Source: Pelomonas sp036401055
GTDB taxonomy: Bacteria > Pseudomonadota > Gammaproteobacteria > Burkholderiales > Burkholderiaceae_C
NCBI GenBank assembly: GCA_036401055.1
Contig: DASWWC010000031.1
Location: 6,504-70,503, forward strand
DNA length: 64,000 nucleotides
Reading direction: 5' to 3'
In this document: in pieces, positions 51,299 through 59,842 of the stretch
Layout of the letters: every line of letters begins with the position of its first letter
How positions within the stretch are numbered: position 1 is the first letter of the stretch
Translations under genes and position numbers: made by a program
Notes under the pieces: generated by a model
Seen by the model: only the letters and a program-made list of their open reading frames with translations
Told to the model about the DNA's origin: nothing
Database searches by the model: none

Positions 51299-51772
51299 AT
51301 GAACCTCAAAGCTACCCTAGCGAGCATCCGTGCCGCCCTGCGGCGCCGCGGGGCCACGGCACAGGACGCCGACGACCTCGTCCAAGAAGCGTGGATCCGA
51401 CTGGCCTCCTATAGCAGCGACCTCCCCGTCGAGCGCCCCGAGGCCTTCATGATGCGCGCCGCCCTGAACCTGGCCATCGACGCGCACCGCATGCGCGTCG
51501 CCCACGGCGAGGAGGTGCTTGTCGAAGATGTTGTCCTACTGGACATCAACCCCGACGCCGAAGCCGCATTGCTCGCCAAGGAACGAGTCTGCCGGCTGAG
51601 CGAGGGCATCAATCGCCTATCCGACAAGACGCGCGTCATCTTCCTCTCCCACCGCCTCGACGGCTTGCCCTACAGCGAGATCGCCAAGCTCCACGGCCTC
51701 AGCATCACCACTGTCCACTCGCACGTCGCCAAGGCCACGCTGCAACTGACTCGATGGATGAACGGCTGGTAG
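51299..51772 (+). CDS. ECF-type RNA polymerase sigma factor
   Basis: A 157-residue sigma factor with region 2 (GATAQDADDLVQEAWIRLASY) and region 4 (INRLSDKTRVIFLSHRLDGLPYSEIAKLHGLSITTVHSHVAKATLQL), close to the FecI type. It lies 24 bases after the transposase-like gene in the same direction and probably shares its transcript. FecI-type factors normally come with a FecR anti-sigma and a TonB receptor; neither is nearby. Control by the XRE regulator instead of an anti-sigma protein is an inference. Confidence 0.88.
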   Translation: MNLKATLASIRAALRRRGATAQDADDLVQEAWIRLASYSSDLPVERPEAFMMRAALNLAIDAHRMRVAHGEEVLVEDVVLLDINPDAEAALLAKERVCRLSEGINRLSDKTRVIFLSHRLDGLPYSEIAKLHGLSITTVHSHVAKATLQLTRWMNGW

Positions 51773-51851
51773 CGCCGAACCTAGGCAAAGCTGCACGTCA
51801 CTCGACCGCCACGGCGGCACATTGCGACGGCCAGCTTGACGGCTGCTGTCC

Positions 51852-51877
51852 ATGTGTACTATCGTACTAGTACACAT
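51852..51877. promoter_or_regulatory. Operator palindrome of the GntR/ABC operon
   Basis: A perfect 10-bp inverted repeat with a 6-base spacer: ATGTGTACTA and TAGTACACAT. It lies 12 bases before the start of the YtrA-type regulator gene, and the GTGTACTA/TAGTACAC arms match the style of known YtrA-subfamily sites. Autoregulation is expected. Confidence 0.82.
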
Positions 51878-51889
51878 TGGCAGTTCTGC

Positions 51890-52285
51890 ATGGACCCTAT
51901 CCATTTCGTCCACATCAACACCGGCTCGCCCGAGCCCATCTACCGCCAGCTCATCGAGCAGGTCCGGCGGCGTGTGGCGGCGGGGCAGCTGAAGGCGGGC
52001 GACGAGATTCCGTCGGTGCGCGAGCTGGCGCAGGCGCTGGCGGTGCACCCCATGACCATCTCCAAGGCGTATTCCATGCTGGAGATGGAGGGCGTGCTGG
52101 AGCGCCGGCGCGGCCTGTCCATGGTGGTGGCGGCGCAGCACCAGAAGGCCCAGCCCACCGCGGATCGCGTGGAGCTGCTGCGCCCCACGCTGGAGAAGGC
52201 CGCCGCCGAGGCCCGGCAGTTGGAGCTGCCCAAGGCCCAGGTGCTGCAGCTCTTCAAAACCATCCTGGAGGACGGCGCCTCCTGA
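51890..52285 (+). CDS. GntR family regulator, YtrA subfamily
   Basis: A 131-residue regulator with an N-terminal winged helix (PIYRQLIEQVRRRVAAGQLKAGDEIPSVRELAQALAVHPMTISKAYSMLEMEGVLERRRG) and the short C-terminal dimerisation helices of the YtrA subfamily. The start is the ATG directly after the operator palindrome. As is typical for the subfamily, it is followed by ABC transporter genes, here 32 bases downstream. It probably responds to cell-envelope stress or an antibiotic. Confidence 0.9.
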   Translation: MDPIHFVHINTGSPEPIYRQLIEQVRRRVAAGQLKAGDEIPSVRELAQALAVHPMTISKAYSMLEMEGVLERRRGLSMVVAAQHQKAQPTADRVELLRPTLEKAAAEARQLELPKAQVLQLFKTILEDGAS

Positions 52286-52317
52286 GGCGCCACCTTCCGC
52301 AACCTCAAGAGGCCCCC

Positions 52318-53202
52318 ATGAGCCCTCACTTTCCGCACACCGAGTCCGCCAGCGCCGAACTGAGCCGTGTGAGCCTGGCCTACCCCAAGGGCCCCGCCGT
52401 GCTGGACGGCCTGGACTGGACGCTGAAGCCGGGCCAGGTCGTGGGCCTGCTGGGCCGCAACGGCGCGGGCAAGACCACGCTGCTGGAGACGCTGCTGGGT
52501 CTGCGCGAGCCCGATGCCGGCCGCGTGCGGCTGTTCGGCCAGGACGTGCTGGCGCTGGACGACGCCGCGCGCGCCCGCATCGGCTACGTGCCGCAGCACA
52601 GCGACCTGTTCGAGGGCTTCACGCCGGCCCAGCTGCTGGCCTACTTCAAGAGCTTCTACCCGCGCTGGAACGAGGCCAAGGTGGAGGGCCTGATGTCGCG
52701 CTGGGACATCGCGCGCGACAAGCCCATCCGCAAGCTGTCGGGCGGCCAGAAGCAGCGCCTGTCCATCATCCGCGCTCTGGCCCACGAGCCCGACCTGCTG
52801 GTGCTGGACGAGCCCGTCGCCAGCCTGGACCCGGCCGGCCGGCGCGACTTCCTGCGCGAGCTGGTGGGCCAGGTGCTGGACCGCGGCGCCACCGTGGTGT
52901 TCTCCACGCACATCCTGTCGGACCTGGAGCGCGTGGCCTTCAACGTCGCCTTCATGAGCGGTGGCCGCATCGCGCTGCAGGCGCCGCTGGACGAGCTGCT
53001 GGACCAGGTGCGCGCCTTCACCGGCACGGTCACCGAGATGGCCGCGCTGATGGCCCGCTTGGGCGCCGAGCCGCTGAAGCGCACGCCGCTGGAGGCCGGC
53101 CGCGAGCGCGTGCTGGCGCGGCTGCCGGCCGACGCAGCCCTGCCTGCCGGCCTGAGCATGGACCGCGTCAACCTCGACGACCTGTTCTCGGAGCTGACCT
53201 GA
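52318..53202 (+). CDS. ABC transporter ATP-binding protein
   Basis: A 294-residue ATPase with Walker A GRNGAGKTT, signature LSGGQKQRLSIIRA, Walker B LLVLDEPVASLD and switch STHILSDLERV. The C-terminal extension after residue 220 (FMSGGRIALQAPLDELLDQV) is usual for the CcmA/YtrB export type. It is translated from an ATG after AAGAGGCCCCC. The stop codon shares a base with the permease start (TGATG), so the two form one exporter under the GntR regulator. Confidence 0.9.
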   Translation: MSPHFPHTESASAELSRVSLAYPKGPAVLDGLDWTLKPGQVVGLLGRNGAGKTTLLETLLGLREPDAGRVRLFGQDVLALDDAARARIGYVPQHSDLFEGFTPAQLLAYFKSFYPRWNEAKVEGLMSRWDIARDKPIRKLSGGQKQRLSIIRALAHEPDLLVLDEPVASLDPAGRRDFLRELVGQVLDRGATVVFSTHILSDLERVAFNVAFMSGGRIALQAPLDELLDQVRAFTGTVTEMAALMARLGAEPLKRTPLEAGRERVLARLPADAALPAGLSMDRVNLDDLFSELT

Positions 53203-54653
53203 TGAGCGCCGCCCGCTACTCGCAGGTGCTGCTGGCGCCCTGGCGTCAACGCGACCGCGCCTCGCCCTGGGGCCGGCGGATCATCGCCGCGCTGCTGCTC
53301 GTGGTTGGCGGTGCCAGCCTGGTCTGGCTGCCACCCGCGGCCGGCTGGCGCGTGGTGGTGGGGCTGCTGCTGACCATCGGCCTCGGCGCCTGGATGGCCG
53401 TCTCGTACAGCCTGCTGGAGCAGAACCACCCCACCGCCGCCCGCACCGTGCCCGGCCACCTGCCCACGCTCAGGCGCGCCGCGCTGCTGGGCTGGGCGCT
53501 GTTCACCGCGCTGGACACCGTCCTGTTGCTGCTGCTCGTGCCTGCGCCCGGGTTCTGGCCCCTGCTGCTGCTATGCAGCGGCTTTCTCACCGCCTTCCTG
53601 CTGTGGACGACGCGGCTGGTGTGGCTGTGGTTCCTGGCCATCCTGCTGTCGCCGCTGTCCATCGCGCTGGGCGGCTGGCTGGCGCCCGCCCGGCAGGCGC
53701 TTGCGTCGCTGTGGGACACGCACACCTACGCGGTGCTGGCGGCCTGCCTGCTGCTCCAGGCCTGGCTGGTGCTGGGCGCCTTTGCCAATGGCAACGCCCG
53801 GCACCAGGCCCGCTACGCCACGCAGGTGCTGATGCGCCGTGCCATGCAAATGCAGATGGAAGGCAAGGCGCCGGCCATCAATTCGTGGGCGCCGTTCGAG
53901 CGGCTCGCGCGGCCCTATGCGCGCGTGCTATCGGCCTGGCTGCAGCTTGTGCTGGACCGCGCCGACAACACCCGCCCGCGCAGCGTCATGGCGCGCGCCG
54001 AGATCGTGCTGCACGGCCAGCAGCACTGGCTGCGGTATACGCTGACGATGGGCACCATCCTGGCCGTGGTGCTCATGGTCTTCACGCTGGTGCTGGCGAC
54101 CACGGACGCCGAACTGGGCGTGGTGCTGAAGCACGGCAGCTTCGGCATGGGCATCGGCATCGCCAGCGCCGGATTGAACCCAGGGCTCATGCTGACGAGC
54201 TCGCTGTGGGCGAGCCGCCGCGAACAGGCCCTGCTGTGTCTGCTGCCCGGCATGCCCCGGGGCGAGGCACTCAACATCGCCATCGCGCGGCTGCAATGGC
54301 GGGATTTCATCGTCGGCGGGCTGCTGACCACGGCACTGCTGTTCGCGCTGGGCCTCGCCGCAGGCAACCAGCTGCTGCTGAGCCTGCCGCTGGCCGCGCT
54401 GCCCGTCGCCGCCTGCATGCTGACGCGGCGCCCGGCGCTGCTGCGCCCGCCCACCAGCATGACGGCCGTGGCGCCCAGCTTTGCCTTCCTGACGCTGGCC
54501 GGCCTCTGCCACGCGCTGGCGGCGCAGCAGATCGTGCCCTTGTGGGCGCTGGGGCTGGTGCTGGCCGGCGTGACGGCCGCGCTGCTGGCCTGGCGCTGGC
54601 CGCAACTGGCCGCCGCGCCCGCGGCCCTGCCGGCCGGGCGGCTGGCGGCCTGA
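53202..54653 (+). CDS. ABC transporter membrane subunit
   Basis: A 483-residue integral membrane protein with about ten hydrophobic segments (IIAALLLVVGGASLVWL, VVVGLLLTIGLGAWMAV, TVLLLLLVPAPGFWPLLLLC and others up to LWALGLVLAGVTAALLAW). No soluble domain is apparent. The gene overlaps the ATPase gene by one base, so it is almost certainly its membrane partner. The exported substrate is unknown. Confidence 0.82.
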   Translation: MSAARYSQVLLAPWRQRDRASPWGRRIIAALLLVVGGASLVWLPPAAGWRVVVGLLLTIGLGAWMAVSYSLLEQNHPTAARTVPGHLPTLRRAALLGWALFTALDTVLLLLLVPAPGFWPLLLLCSGFLTAFLLWTTRLVWLWFLAILLSPLSIALGGWLAPARQALASLWDTHTYAVLAACLLLQAWLVLGAFANGNARHQARYATQVLMRRAMQMQMEGKAPAINSWAPFERLARPYARVLSAWLQLVLDRADNTRPRSVMARAEIVLHGQQHWLRYTLTMGTILAVVLMVFTLVLATTDAELGVVLKHGSFGMGIGIASAGLNPGLMLTSSLWASRREQALLCLLPGMPRGEALNIAIARLQWRDFIVGGLLTTALLFALGLAAGNQLLLSLPLAALPVAACMLTRRPALLRPPTSMTAVAPSFAFLTLAGLCHALAAQQIVPLWALGLVLAGVTAALLAWRWPQLAAAPAALPAGRLAA

Positions 54654-54658
54654 CGGGC

Positions 54659-55135
54659 TCAGATCGGCAGCTCGGTGAAGTAGCGCCCGCCGTGGAAGAT
54701 CAGCGGCTGCGCGCCGGGCCGCGCGGTGCAGCGCTCCACCTCGCCGACGAAGATGACGTGGTCGCCCTCCTCGTAGCGGCTGCGGTTGGCGCACTCGAAC
54801 ACGGCCACCGCGCCGTCCAGCACCGGTGCGCCGCCCGCGCCCTCGGTCCAGGCCACGCCGGCGAAGCGGTCGATGTCGCGCGTCGCGAAGCGCTGGGCCA
54901 ATTCCTTCTGATCGGCCGCGAGGATGTTGATCGCGTAGTGCGTGCCGTGCGTGAACACCGGCAGCGAGCCGGCACGCCGCGCCAGGCTCCACAGCACCAG
55001 CGGCGGGTCCAGCGACACGGAGTTGAAGGAGTTGGCCGTCAGGCCCACGAGGCTGCCGTCCGCCGAGCGCACGGTGACGATGGTCACGCCGGTGGCGAAC
55101 ATGCCCAGCGCGGCGCGGAATTGCTGTGGATCCAT
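54659..55135 (-). CDS. Flavin reductase family protein
   Basis: A 158-residue FMN-binding split-barrel protein. MDPQQFRAALGMFATGVTIVTVRSADGSLVGLTANSFNSVSLDPPLVLWSLARRAGS carries the flavin-contact motif (GLTANSFNSVSLDPPL), and HVIFVGEVERC the later strand. Such proteins supply reduced flavin to monooxygenases (HpaC, RutF type). No monooxygenase gene is adjacent. The start was set at the conserved N-terminus; the upstream extension is a shadow of the divergent protease gene. Confidence 0.87.
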   Translation of the reverse strand: MDPQQFRAALGMFATGVTIVTVRSADGSLVGLTANSFNSVSLDPPLVLWSLARRAGSLPVFTHGTHYAINILAADQKELAQRFATRDIDRFAGVAWTEGAGGAPVLDGAVAVFECANRSRYEEGDHVIFVGEVERCTARPGAQPLIFHGGRYFTELPI

Positions 55136-55192
55136 GGCGGGATTGTCGCCAGTCCTACGAAGCCTTGCCGCGCAGCGCCGCACAATGCCGGC

Positions 55193-56146
55193 ATGCAAGC
55201 CCCCGACTTCATCGTCCGCGACGACCTGCAGCTGTCCCACCTGCCGCAACGCATGTTCGGCGCCTGCGCCGACTGCGCGGCGGGCCGCTGTGCGCCACCG
55301 CGCCAGCGCACGCGCCGGCTGTTCACCGGCCTACTGGGCGCCGCGGCGCTGACACCGGTCTGGGCGCGCGAGGGCGTGGACGTGGGCAAGAAGAGCTGGG
55401 CCACCAAGGTGGTCCCGGCCGGGCAGCTGGAGCAGGCCGGCAGCCAGCAATACCTGCAGATGATGCGCGAGGCCCAGCAGCAGCAGGCGCTGGTGCCCGC
55501 CAACCATCCGCAGGTCCAGCGGCTGCGCTACATCGCGCAACGCATCATCCCGTTCAGCTACGAATGGAACGACCGCGCTCGCCAGTGGCGCTGGGACGTG
55601 AACCTGCTGGCCAGCACGCAGCTGAACGCCTTCTGCATGCCGGGCGGCAAGATCGCGTTCTTCTACGGCATCCTGGAGCGGCTGAAGCTGGAGGACGACG
55701 AGGTCGCTGCCATCATGGGCCACGAGGTGGCACATGCGCTGCGGGAGCATGCGCGCGAGCGGGTCGGCAAATCCGTTGGCACCAGCCTGGTCGTCGAAGG
55801 TCTCTCGGCGCTGTTCGGCCTGGGCAACATGGGCCGCACGCTGGCCGGCTATGGCGGCCAGCTGCTCAACCTGCAGTTCGGCCGCGAGGACGAGAGCGAG
55901 GCCGACCTGGTGGGCATCGAGCTGTCGGCCCGCGCCGGCTACGACCCGTCCGCCGCCGTGCGCCTGTGGGAAAAGATGATGGCTTCCAGCAAGGGCGCGC
56001 CGCCGCAGTGGCTGTCCACCCACCCAGCCAACACCACCCGCATCCGCGACATCCAGGCCAATCTGCCCAAGGTGGCGGGCCTGTACGCCCGTGCGCCGCG
56101 GCCGGAGCGGCGCTTTCCCGTCGCGCCGCCGCTCAAGAACGCCTGA
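55193..56146 (+). CDS. M48 family metalloprotease, membrane or periplasmic
   Basis: A 317-residue protease with the zinc motif HEVAH (His177-Glu178-His181) and the downstream ligand in EDESEADLVGIEL. The N-terminus holds a cysteine cluster (CADCAAGRC, residues 25-33) before an RR-containing hydrophobic stretch (RRLFTGLLGAAALTPVWA), which may be a Tat-like signal or a membrane anchor. The family includes the outer-membrane quality-control proteases BepA and LoiP. It is convergent with the Crp-type gene. Confidence 0.87.
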   Translation: MQAPDFIVRDDLQLSHLPQRMFGACADCAAGRCAPPRQRTRRLFTGLLGAAALTPVWAREGVDVGKKSWATKVVPAGQLEQAGSQQYLQMMREAQQQQALVPANHPQVQRLRYIAQRIIPFSYEWNDRARQWRWDVNLLASTQLNAFCMPGGKIAFFYGILERLKLEDDEVAAIMGHEVAHALREHARERVGKSVGTSLVVEGLSALFGLGNMGRTLAGYGGQLLNLQFGREDESEADLVGIELSARAGYDPSAAVRLWEKMMASSKGAPPQWLSTHPANTTRIRDIQANLPKVAGLYARAPRPERRFPVAPPLKNA

Positions 56147-56779
56147 TCACCAGCGCGCCGGCAGCGTCTTCAGCCGCTGGTACTCGCCCGCGGCTACGCG
56201 GCGCAGGTAGCCGCCCAGCTCCAGGTCCTTGACCAGCTTGGACACCATCTCGCGCGAGCAGCCCAGCCGCTGGGCCATGCCCTGGTGCGTCAGCGCCAGG
56301 TGCTGGCCGTCGCTGGTGGCTTGGTCCACCAGGTTGCGCAGCCGGCCGTAGACATCGTTCAGCGCCAGCTGCTTGGTCGACAGCGTCGCCGCGCGGGCGC
56401 GGCGGATGACCTTGGTCAGCAGCTCGAACGCGAACTCGGGGTGCTCGCTGATGTGGGTCAGCAGGCTGGCCCGCGTGACCATGACCAGCCGACAGGCCGT
56501 CTCGGTGATGACGCTGGCCGAGCGCGGGCCGCCGTCCAGGCTCATCTCGCCGACGTACTCGCCGGGGCCGTAGACGCCGTAGGTGATCTCGCGGCCGCGG
56601 GCGTCGCTGCTGTAGGCGCGCAGCGAGCCGGACAGGATCAGGTAGAGGTTGTCGCCGACCGAGCCCTCCTCGATCAGCACCACACCCTTGCGGTGGCTGC
56701 GCGCCATGCCGCGCGCGGCGAGCAGCCGCAGCGAGGGCGGCAGGACCAGGAGTTCGTTGTCTTGCGTGTCTTCAGCCAT
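56147..56779 (-). CDS. Crp/Fnr family transcriptional regulator
   Basis: A 210-residue regulator with an N-terminal cyclic-nucleotide-binding fold (GVVLIEEGSVGDNLYLILSGSLRAYSSD, YVGEMSLDGGPRSASVITE) and a C-terminal winged helix (LTHQGMAQRLGCSREMVSKLVKDLELGGYL). The CNB domain keeps GEMSLDGGPRSASV, close to the cAMP-binding cassette of CRP. It lacks the Fnr N-terminal cysteines, so oxygen sensing is not expected. The start is MAEDTQDNE; the longer frame upstream is a shadow of the LuxR gene. Confidence 0.88.
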   Translation of the reverse strand: MAEDTQDNELLVLPPSLRLLAARGMARSHRKGVVLIEEGSVGDNLYLILSGSLRAYSSDARGREITYGVYGPGEYVGEMSLDGGPRSASVITETACRLVMVTRASLLTHISEHPEFAFELLTKVIRRARAATLSTKQLALNDVYGRLRNLVDQATSDGQHLALTHQGMAQRLGCSREMVSKLVKDLELGGYLRRVAAGEYQRLKTLPARW

Positions 56780-56820
56780 CCGGACGTGCCGCGGGCATGA
56801 GGTCCGCGGCGCGCCGGATA

Positions 56821-57498
56821 TTAGTTCACCATCTTGGCCGGCCGCAGCGACGACACCAGCGGCGGCAACAGCGCCAGCTGGCGCATCAGCTCGCCGATGC
56901 TGTCGGCACCGCTCTTGGCGCGGATGCTCTGGATCTGGCTGCGCACGGTGGAGATGGCCACGCCCTGGCGGCGCGCCACGTCGGTGGGCTTCACGCCGTT
57001 GGACAGCGCCTTCAGCACCTCGGTCTCGGCCGGCGTCAGCTGGTAGCGCAGCGCGAACCACTGCGCGGCCAGGTCGCCGCACAGCTGGCGGCGCTCCAGG
57101 ATCAGCAGCACGGCCGCCTGGCTGACGTCACGGTTGAGCGGCACCACCACCACGTTGGCGCGACCGCATTCGGCGCGTTCGTCACCCAGGCGCAGCAGGC
57201 AGCGGCGCCCGCTGGTCTCGGCGCCTTCCAGCGCCTCGGCCAGCGGCACGGCATCGGTCAGCAGCCGCGCACGCAGATGCGGCCCCACCACCTCCAGCGG
57301 GTGGTTGTCGTCCAGCGCCGCACGGGCCGCCAGGTTGGTGTGCAGCACCCGGCCCGCACCGTTCAGCAGCACGATGCCGTGGTCCAGTTCCTCCAGCACC
57401 AGGCCCAGCCACTGGTTGGACAGCGATGCCGCGCCGCGGCGCTCGCTGGGGCGAGACCCGGGCGCCTGGCCCGGCAGCACAAATTCGGACATCCACAT
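56821..57498 (-). CDS. LuxR-type regulator with PAS-like sensor region
   Basis: A 225-residue regulator with a C-terminal LuxR helix-turn-helix (LTPAETEVLKALSNGVKPTDVARRQGVAISTVRSQIQSIRAKSG). The N-terminal half (LEELDHGIVLLNGAGRVLHTNLAARAAL) resembles a PAS domain. It lies upstream of the Crp-type gene on the same strand. Target genes cannot be inferred. Confidence 0.86.
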   Translation of the reverse strand: MWMSEFVLPGQAPGSRPSERRGAASLSNQWLGLVLEELDHGIVLLNGAGRVLHTNLAARAALDDNHPLEVVGPHLRARLLTDAVPLAEALEGAETSGRRCLLRLGDERAECGRANVVVVPLNRDVSQAAVLLILERRQLCGDLAAQWFALRYQLTPAETEVLKALSNGVKPTDVARRQGVAISTVRSQIQSIRAKSGADSIGELMRQLALLPPLVSSLRPAKMVN

Positions 57499-57784
57499 CG
57501 CAGCACTCCTCTCGGCTTCATCGTTCAGCCCTTCCCCAAAGGGTAGGAGGACGGGCCACGGGTCAGGCGTAAATGTTGCGAGATGTGCCTGTGAACGAAT
57601 TACGGCGTGGCGCCGTTGGCACGCAACAACCTAGGGATTGCTGGCTGATGTTGCGTGATGCTGGGTGGATGTGTGAACTAGGCACGTTGGCATGAGCTCA
57701 TGACGGAAGAATCGTTGTCCATCCTGTCATCGCAATTCAGACTTCAGGCGTTCAACACCCGACCGAGCCGCCCCACCAATCCCG

Positions 57785-58585
57785 ATGTGTGAGCTTTTCG
57801 CCCTCAACAGCCGCCTGGCCGCCGCCGCCAACTTCTCGCTGCGCGGCTTCGCCGCCCGCGGCGGACGCACGGCAGACCATGTCGACGGCTGGGGCGTCGC
57901 CTTCCACGCCGGCGAGCAGTGCGAGGTGATCGTCGAGGACCGGCCGGCCGCCGAGTCCGACCTGGCCTCGCACTACGGCCAGCATCCGGTGCCGGCGCGC
58001 AACATCCTGGCCCATATCCGCAAGGCCACGCAGGGCCAGCGGGCGCCAGAGAACTGCCACCCGTTCCGCCGCGAATGGGCCGGCCGTACCTGGGTGTTCG
58101 CTCACAACGGCGACCTGAAGGACTTCCATCCGGCCCTGAACGGCAGCTTCACGCCCGCCGGCCAGACCGACAGCGAGCGCGCTTTCTGCTGGCTGATGCA
58201 ACGCCTGCAACAGCGCTTCGGCGACCGCCTGCCCGACTGGTCCGAACTGGCCGCCACGCTGACGCCCTGGCTGCACGAGATCGCCGGGCATGGCCGCTTC
58301 AACCTGCTGCTGACCGACGGCCGCGCCATGCTGGCCCATGCCTCCACGCGGCTGCACTGGCTGCGCCGCCAGCCGCCGTTCGGCCATGTGCGGTTGCGTG
58401 ACGGCGACCTCAGCGTGGACCTCGCCACGCTGAACGGTCCGCGCGACCTGATGACGTTGGTGGCCACCGAGCCACTGACGCACGATGAGGCCTGGACCGC
58501 CTTCCTGCCCGGCGAGGTGCGCGTGTTCGAGCAGGGCGACTGCGTCTGGCTCAGCGAGGGCATGGCCGTTCAAGCCGCCGCTTAG
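57785..58585 (+). CDS. Class II glutamine amidotransferase (YafJ-like)
   Basis: A 266-residue Ntn-hydrolase whose catalytic Cys2 follows the initiator Met (MCELFALNSRL). The family motifs HVDGWGVAF, ARNILAHIRKATQG, NCHPF, WVFAHNGDL and GQTDSERAFCWL are complete. It matches the stand-alone YafJ/YwbL-like group and not PurF or GlmS, as no synthase domain follows. The substrate acceptor is unknown. The 286 bases upstream have no gene. Confidence 0.9.
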   Translation: MCELFALNSRLAAAANFSLRGFAARGGRTADHVDGWGVAFHAGEQCEVIVEDRPAAESDLASHYGQHPVPARNILAHIRKATQGQRAPENCHPFRREWAGRTWVFAHNGDLKDFHPALNGSFTPAGQTDSERAFCWLMQRLQQRFGDRLPDWSELAATLTPWLHEIAGHGRFNLLLTDGRAMLAHASTRLHWLRRQPPFGHVRLRDGDLSVDLATLNGPRDLMTLVATEPLTHDEAWTAFLPGEVRVFEQGDCVWLSEGMAVQAAA

Positions 58586-58606
58586 CCGCCGCTTAAGCTC
58601 GGGGGC

Positions 58607-59842
58607 ATGCATGCCCTCCTGTTGCGACTGACCGCCGCGGCGGTCCTCCTTCTTCTCCAGCTCAGCGCCCAGGCCGGCACGGCCATCGTCATCGGCGGCG
58701 CCACCAAGAGCGACAACGACGCCGTCTGGCAGCGCGTGGTCGACGAGGCCGGCGGGCCCGGCGCGCGCATCGCCGTGTTCGCCACCGCCGCGGCCAACCC
58801 CGAGCGCAGCGCCGGCCTCATCGTCGCGTCGCTGAACCGGCGCGGCGCCAATGCCGAGGCCATTCCCGTCGCGCCGCGCCAGAAGGACGTGGACTGGCAG
58901 GCCAACCTGAACGACCCGGCGCTGATCGCCAAGGTCGCCGCCTCCAAGGCGGTGTTCTTCTCGGGCGGTGCGCAGGAATACATCGTCGACACGCTGCAGC
59001 CCGGCGGCGAGCCCACGGCCATGCTGAAGGCCATCCGCCAGGTGTTCGACAACGGCGGCGTGGTGGCCGGCACCAGCGCCGGCGCGGCCATCATGAGTCG
59101 CGTCATGTTCCGCGACGCACCGGACAACCTGCAGATCCTGAAGGGCCAGTGGCGCGACAAGCGCGAGTACGACCAGGGCCTGGGCTTCGTGATGCCGGGC
59201 CTGTTCGTGGACCAGCATTTCCTGAAGCGCGGGCGCATTGGCCGCATGCTGCCGGCGATGCGGGCACTGGGCTACACGCTGGGCCTGGGCATCGAGGAGA
59301 ACTCGGCCGCGGTGGTTAAGGACCACGAGGTCGAGATCGTCGGCGCGCGCGGTGCGATGCTGGTGGACCTGTCCGAGGCCGCGTCGGACGCCCGGCTGCC
59401 GGCCTTCAACCTGCGCGGCGCCGTCATCAGCTACCTGGACCGCGGCGACCGCCACGACCTGAGGACCGGCGTCACGACGCCCGCGGCCCACAAGCTGCGC
59501 GACCAGAAGCTGGACCCGGCCGCCGCCGACTACCGCCCCGCGCTGCAGTTCGAGCCCTACTTCATGGACATGCTGGCCGACAACACCATCGTCACCGCGA
59601 TGACGCAGCTGCTGGACGCCCGCTCGCCCGAGGTGCGCGGCCTGGCCTACCGGGTGCGTCCGCGTCCCGGCGACCTGTCGCCCGAGCTGGGCTTCGAGTT
59701 CCGGCTCTACAAGGGCCCCGGCACCGTCGGCTGGTTCAGCAACGCGCTGGGCGGCGACGACTACACGGTACTCAAGGTCCGTCTGGACGTGACGCCGGTG
59801 CGCATGGCCAGCCCGTTGTTCACGCCGCTGCCGCTGAACTGA
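58607..59842 (+). CDS. Exported cyanophycinase-like S51 peptidase
   Basis: A 411-residue protein with a signal peptide (MHALLLRLTAAAVLLLLQLSAQA). The S51 fold is shown by AIVIGGATKSDND, the FFSGGAQEY strand and the nucleophile motif GTSAGAAI with Ser157, plus GLFVDQHFLKRGRIGRM. Cyanophycinases hydrolyse the storage polymer multi-L-arginyl-poly-aspartate; exported forms let heterotrophs use it as a nitrogen source. The C-terminal 130 residues exceed the usual length (about 270) and end in an added beta-rich domain. Its last 23 bases overlap the convergent acyltransferase gene. Confidence 0.85.
   Translation: MHALLLRLTAAAVLLLLQLSAQAGTAIVIGGATKSDNDAVWQRVVDEAGGPGARIAVFATAAANPERSAGLIVASLNRRGANAEAIPVAPRQKDVDWQANLNDPALIAKVAASKAVFFSGGAQEYIVDTLQPGGEPTAMLKAIRQVFDNGGVVAGTSAGAAIMSRVMFRDAPDNLQILKGQWRDKREYDQGLGFVMPGLFVDQHFLKRGRIGRMLPAMRALGYTLGLGIEENSAAVVKDHEVEIVGARGAMLVDLSEAASDARLPAFNLRGAVISYLDRGDRHDLRTGVTTPAAHKLRDQKLDPAAADYRPALQFEPYFMDMLADNTIVTAMTQLLDARSPEVRGLAYRVRPRPGDLSPELGFEFRLYKGPGTVGWFSNALGGDDYTVLKVRLDVTPVRMASPLFTPLPLN

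Noticed and set aside
57499..57784. Possible small RNA or gene in the 286-base gap before the amidotransferase
   Set aside because: Only scattered short repeats such as GTGTGAAC and GTTGCG are seen; there is no terminator-backed hairpin or open frame with a start signal.
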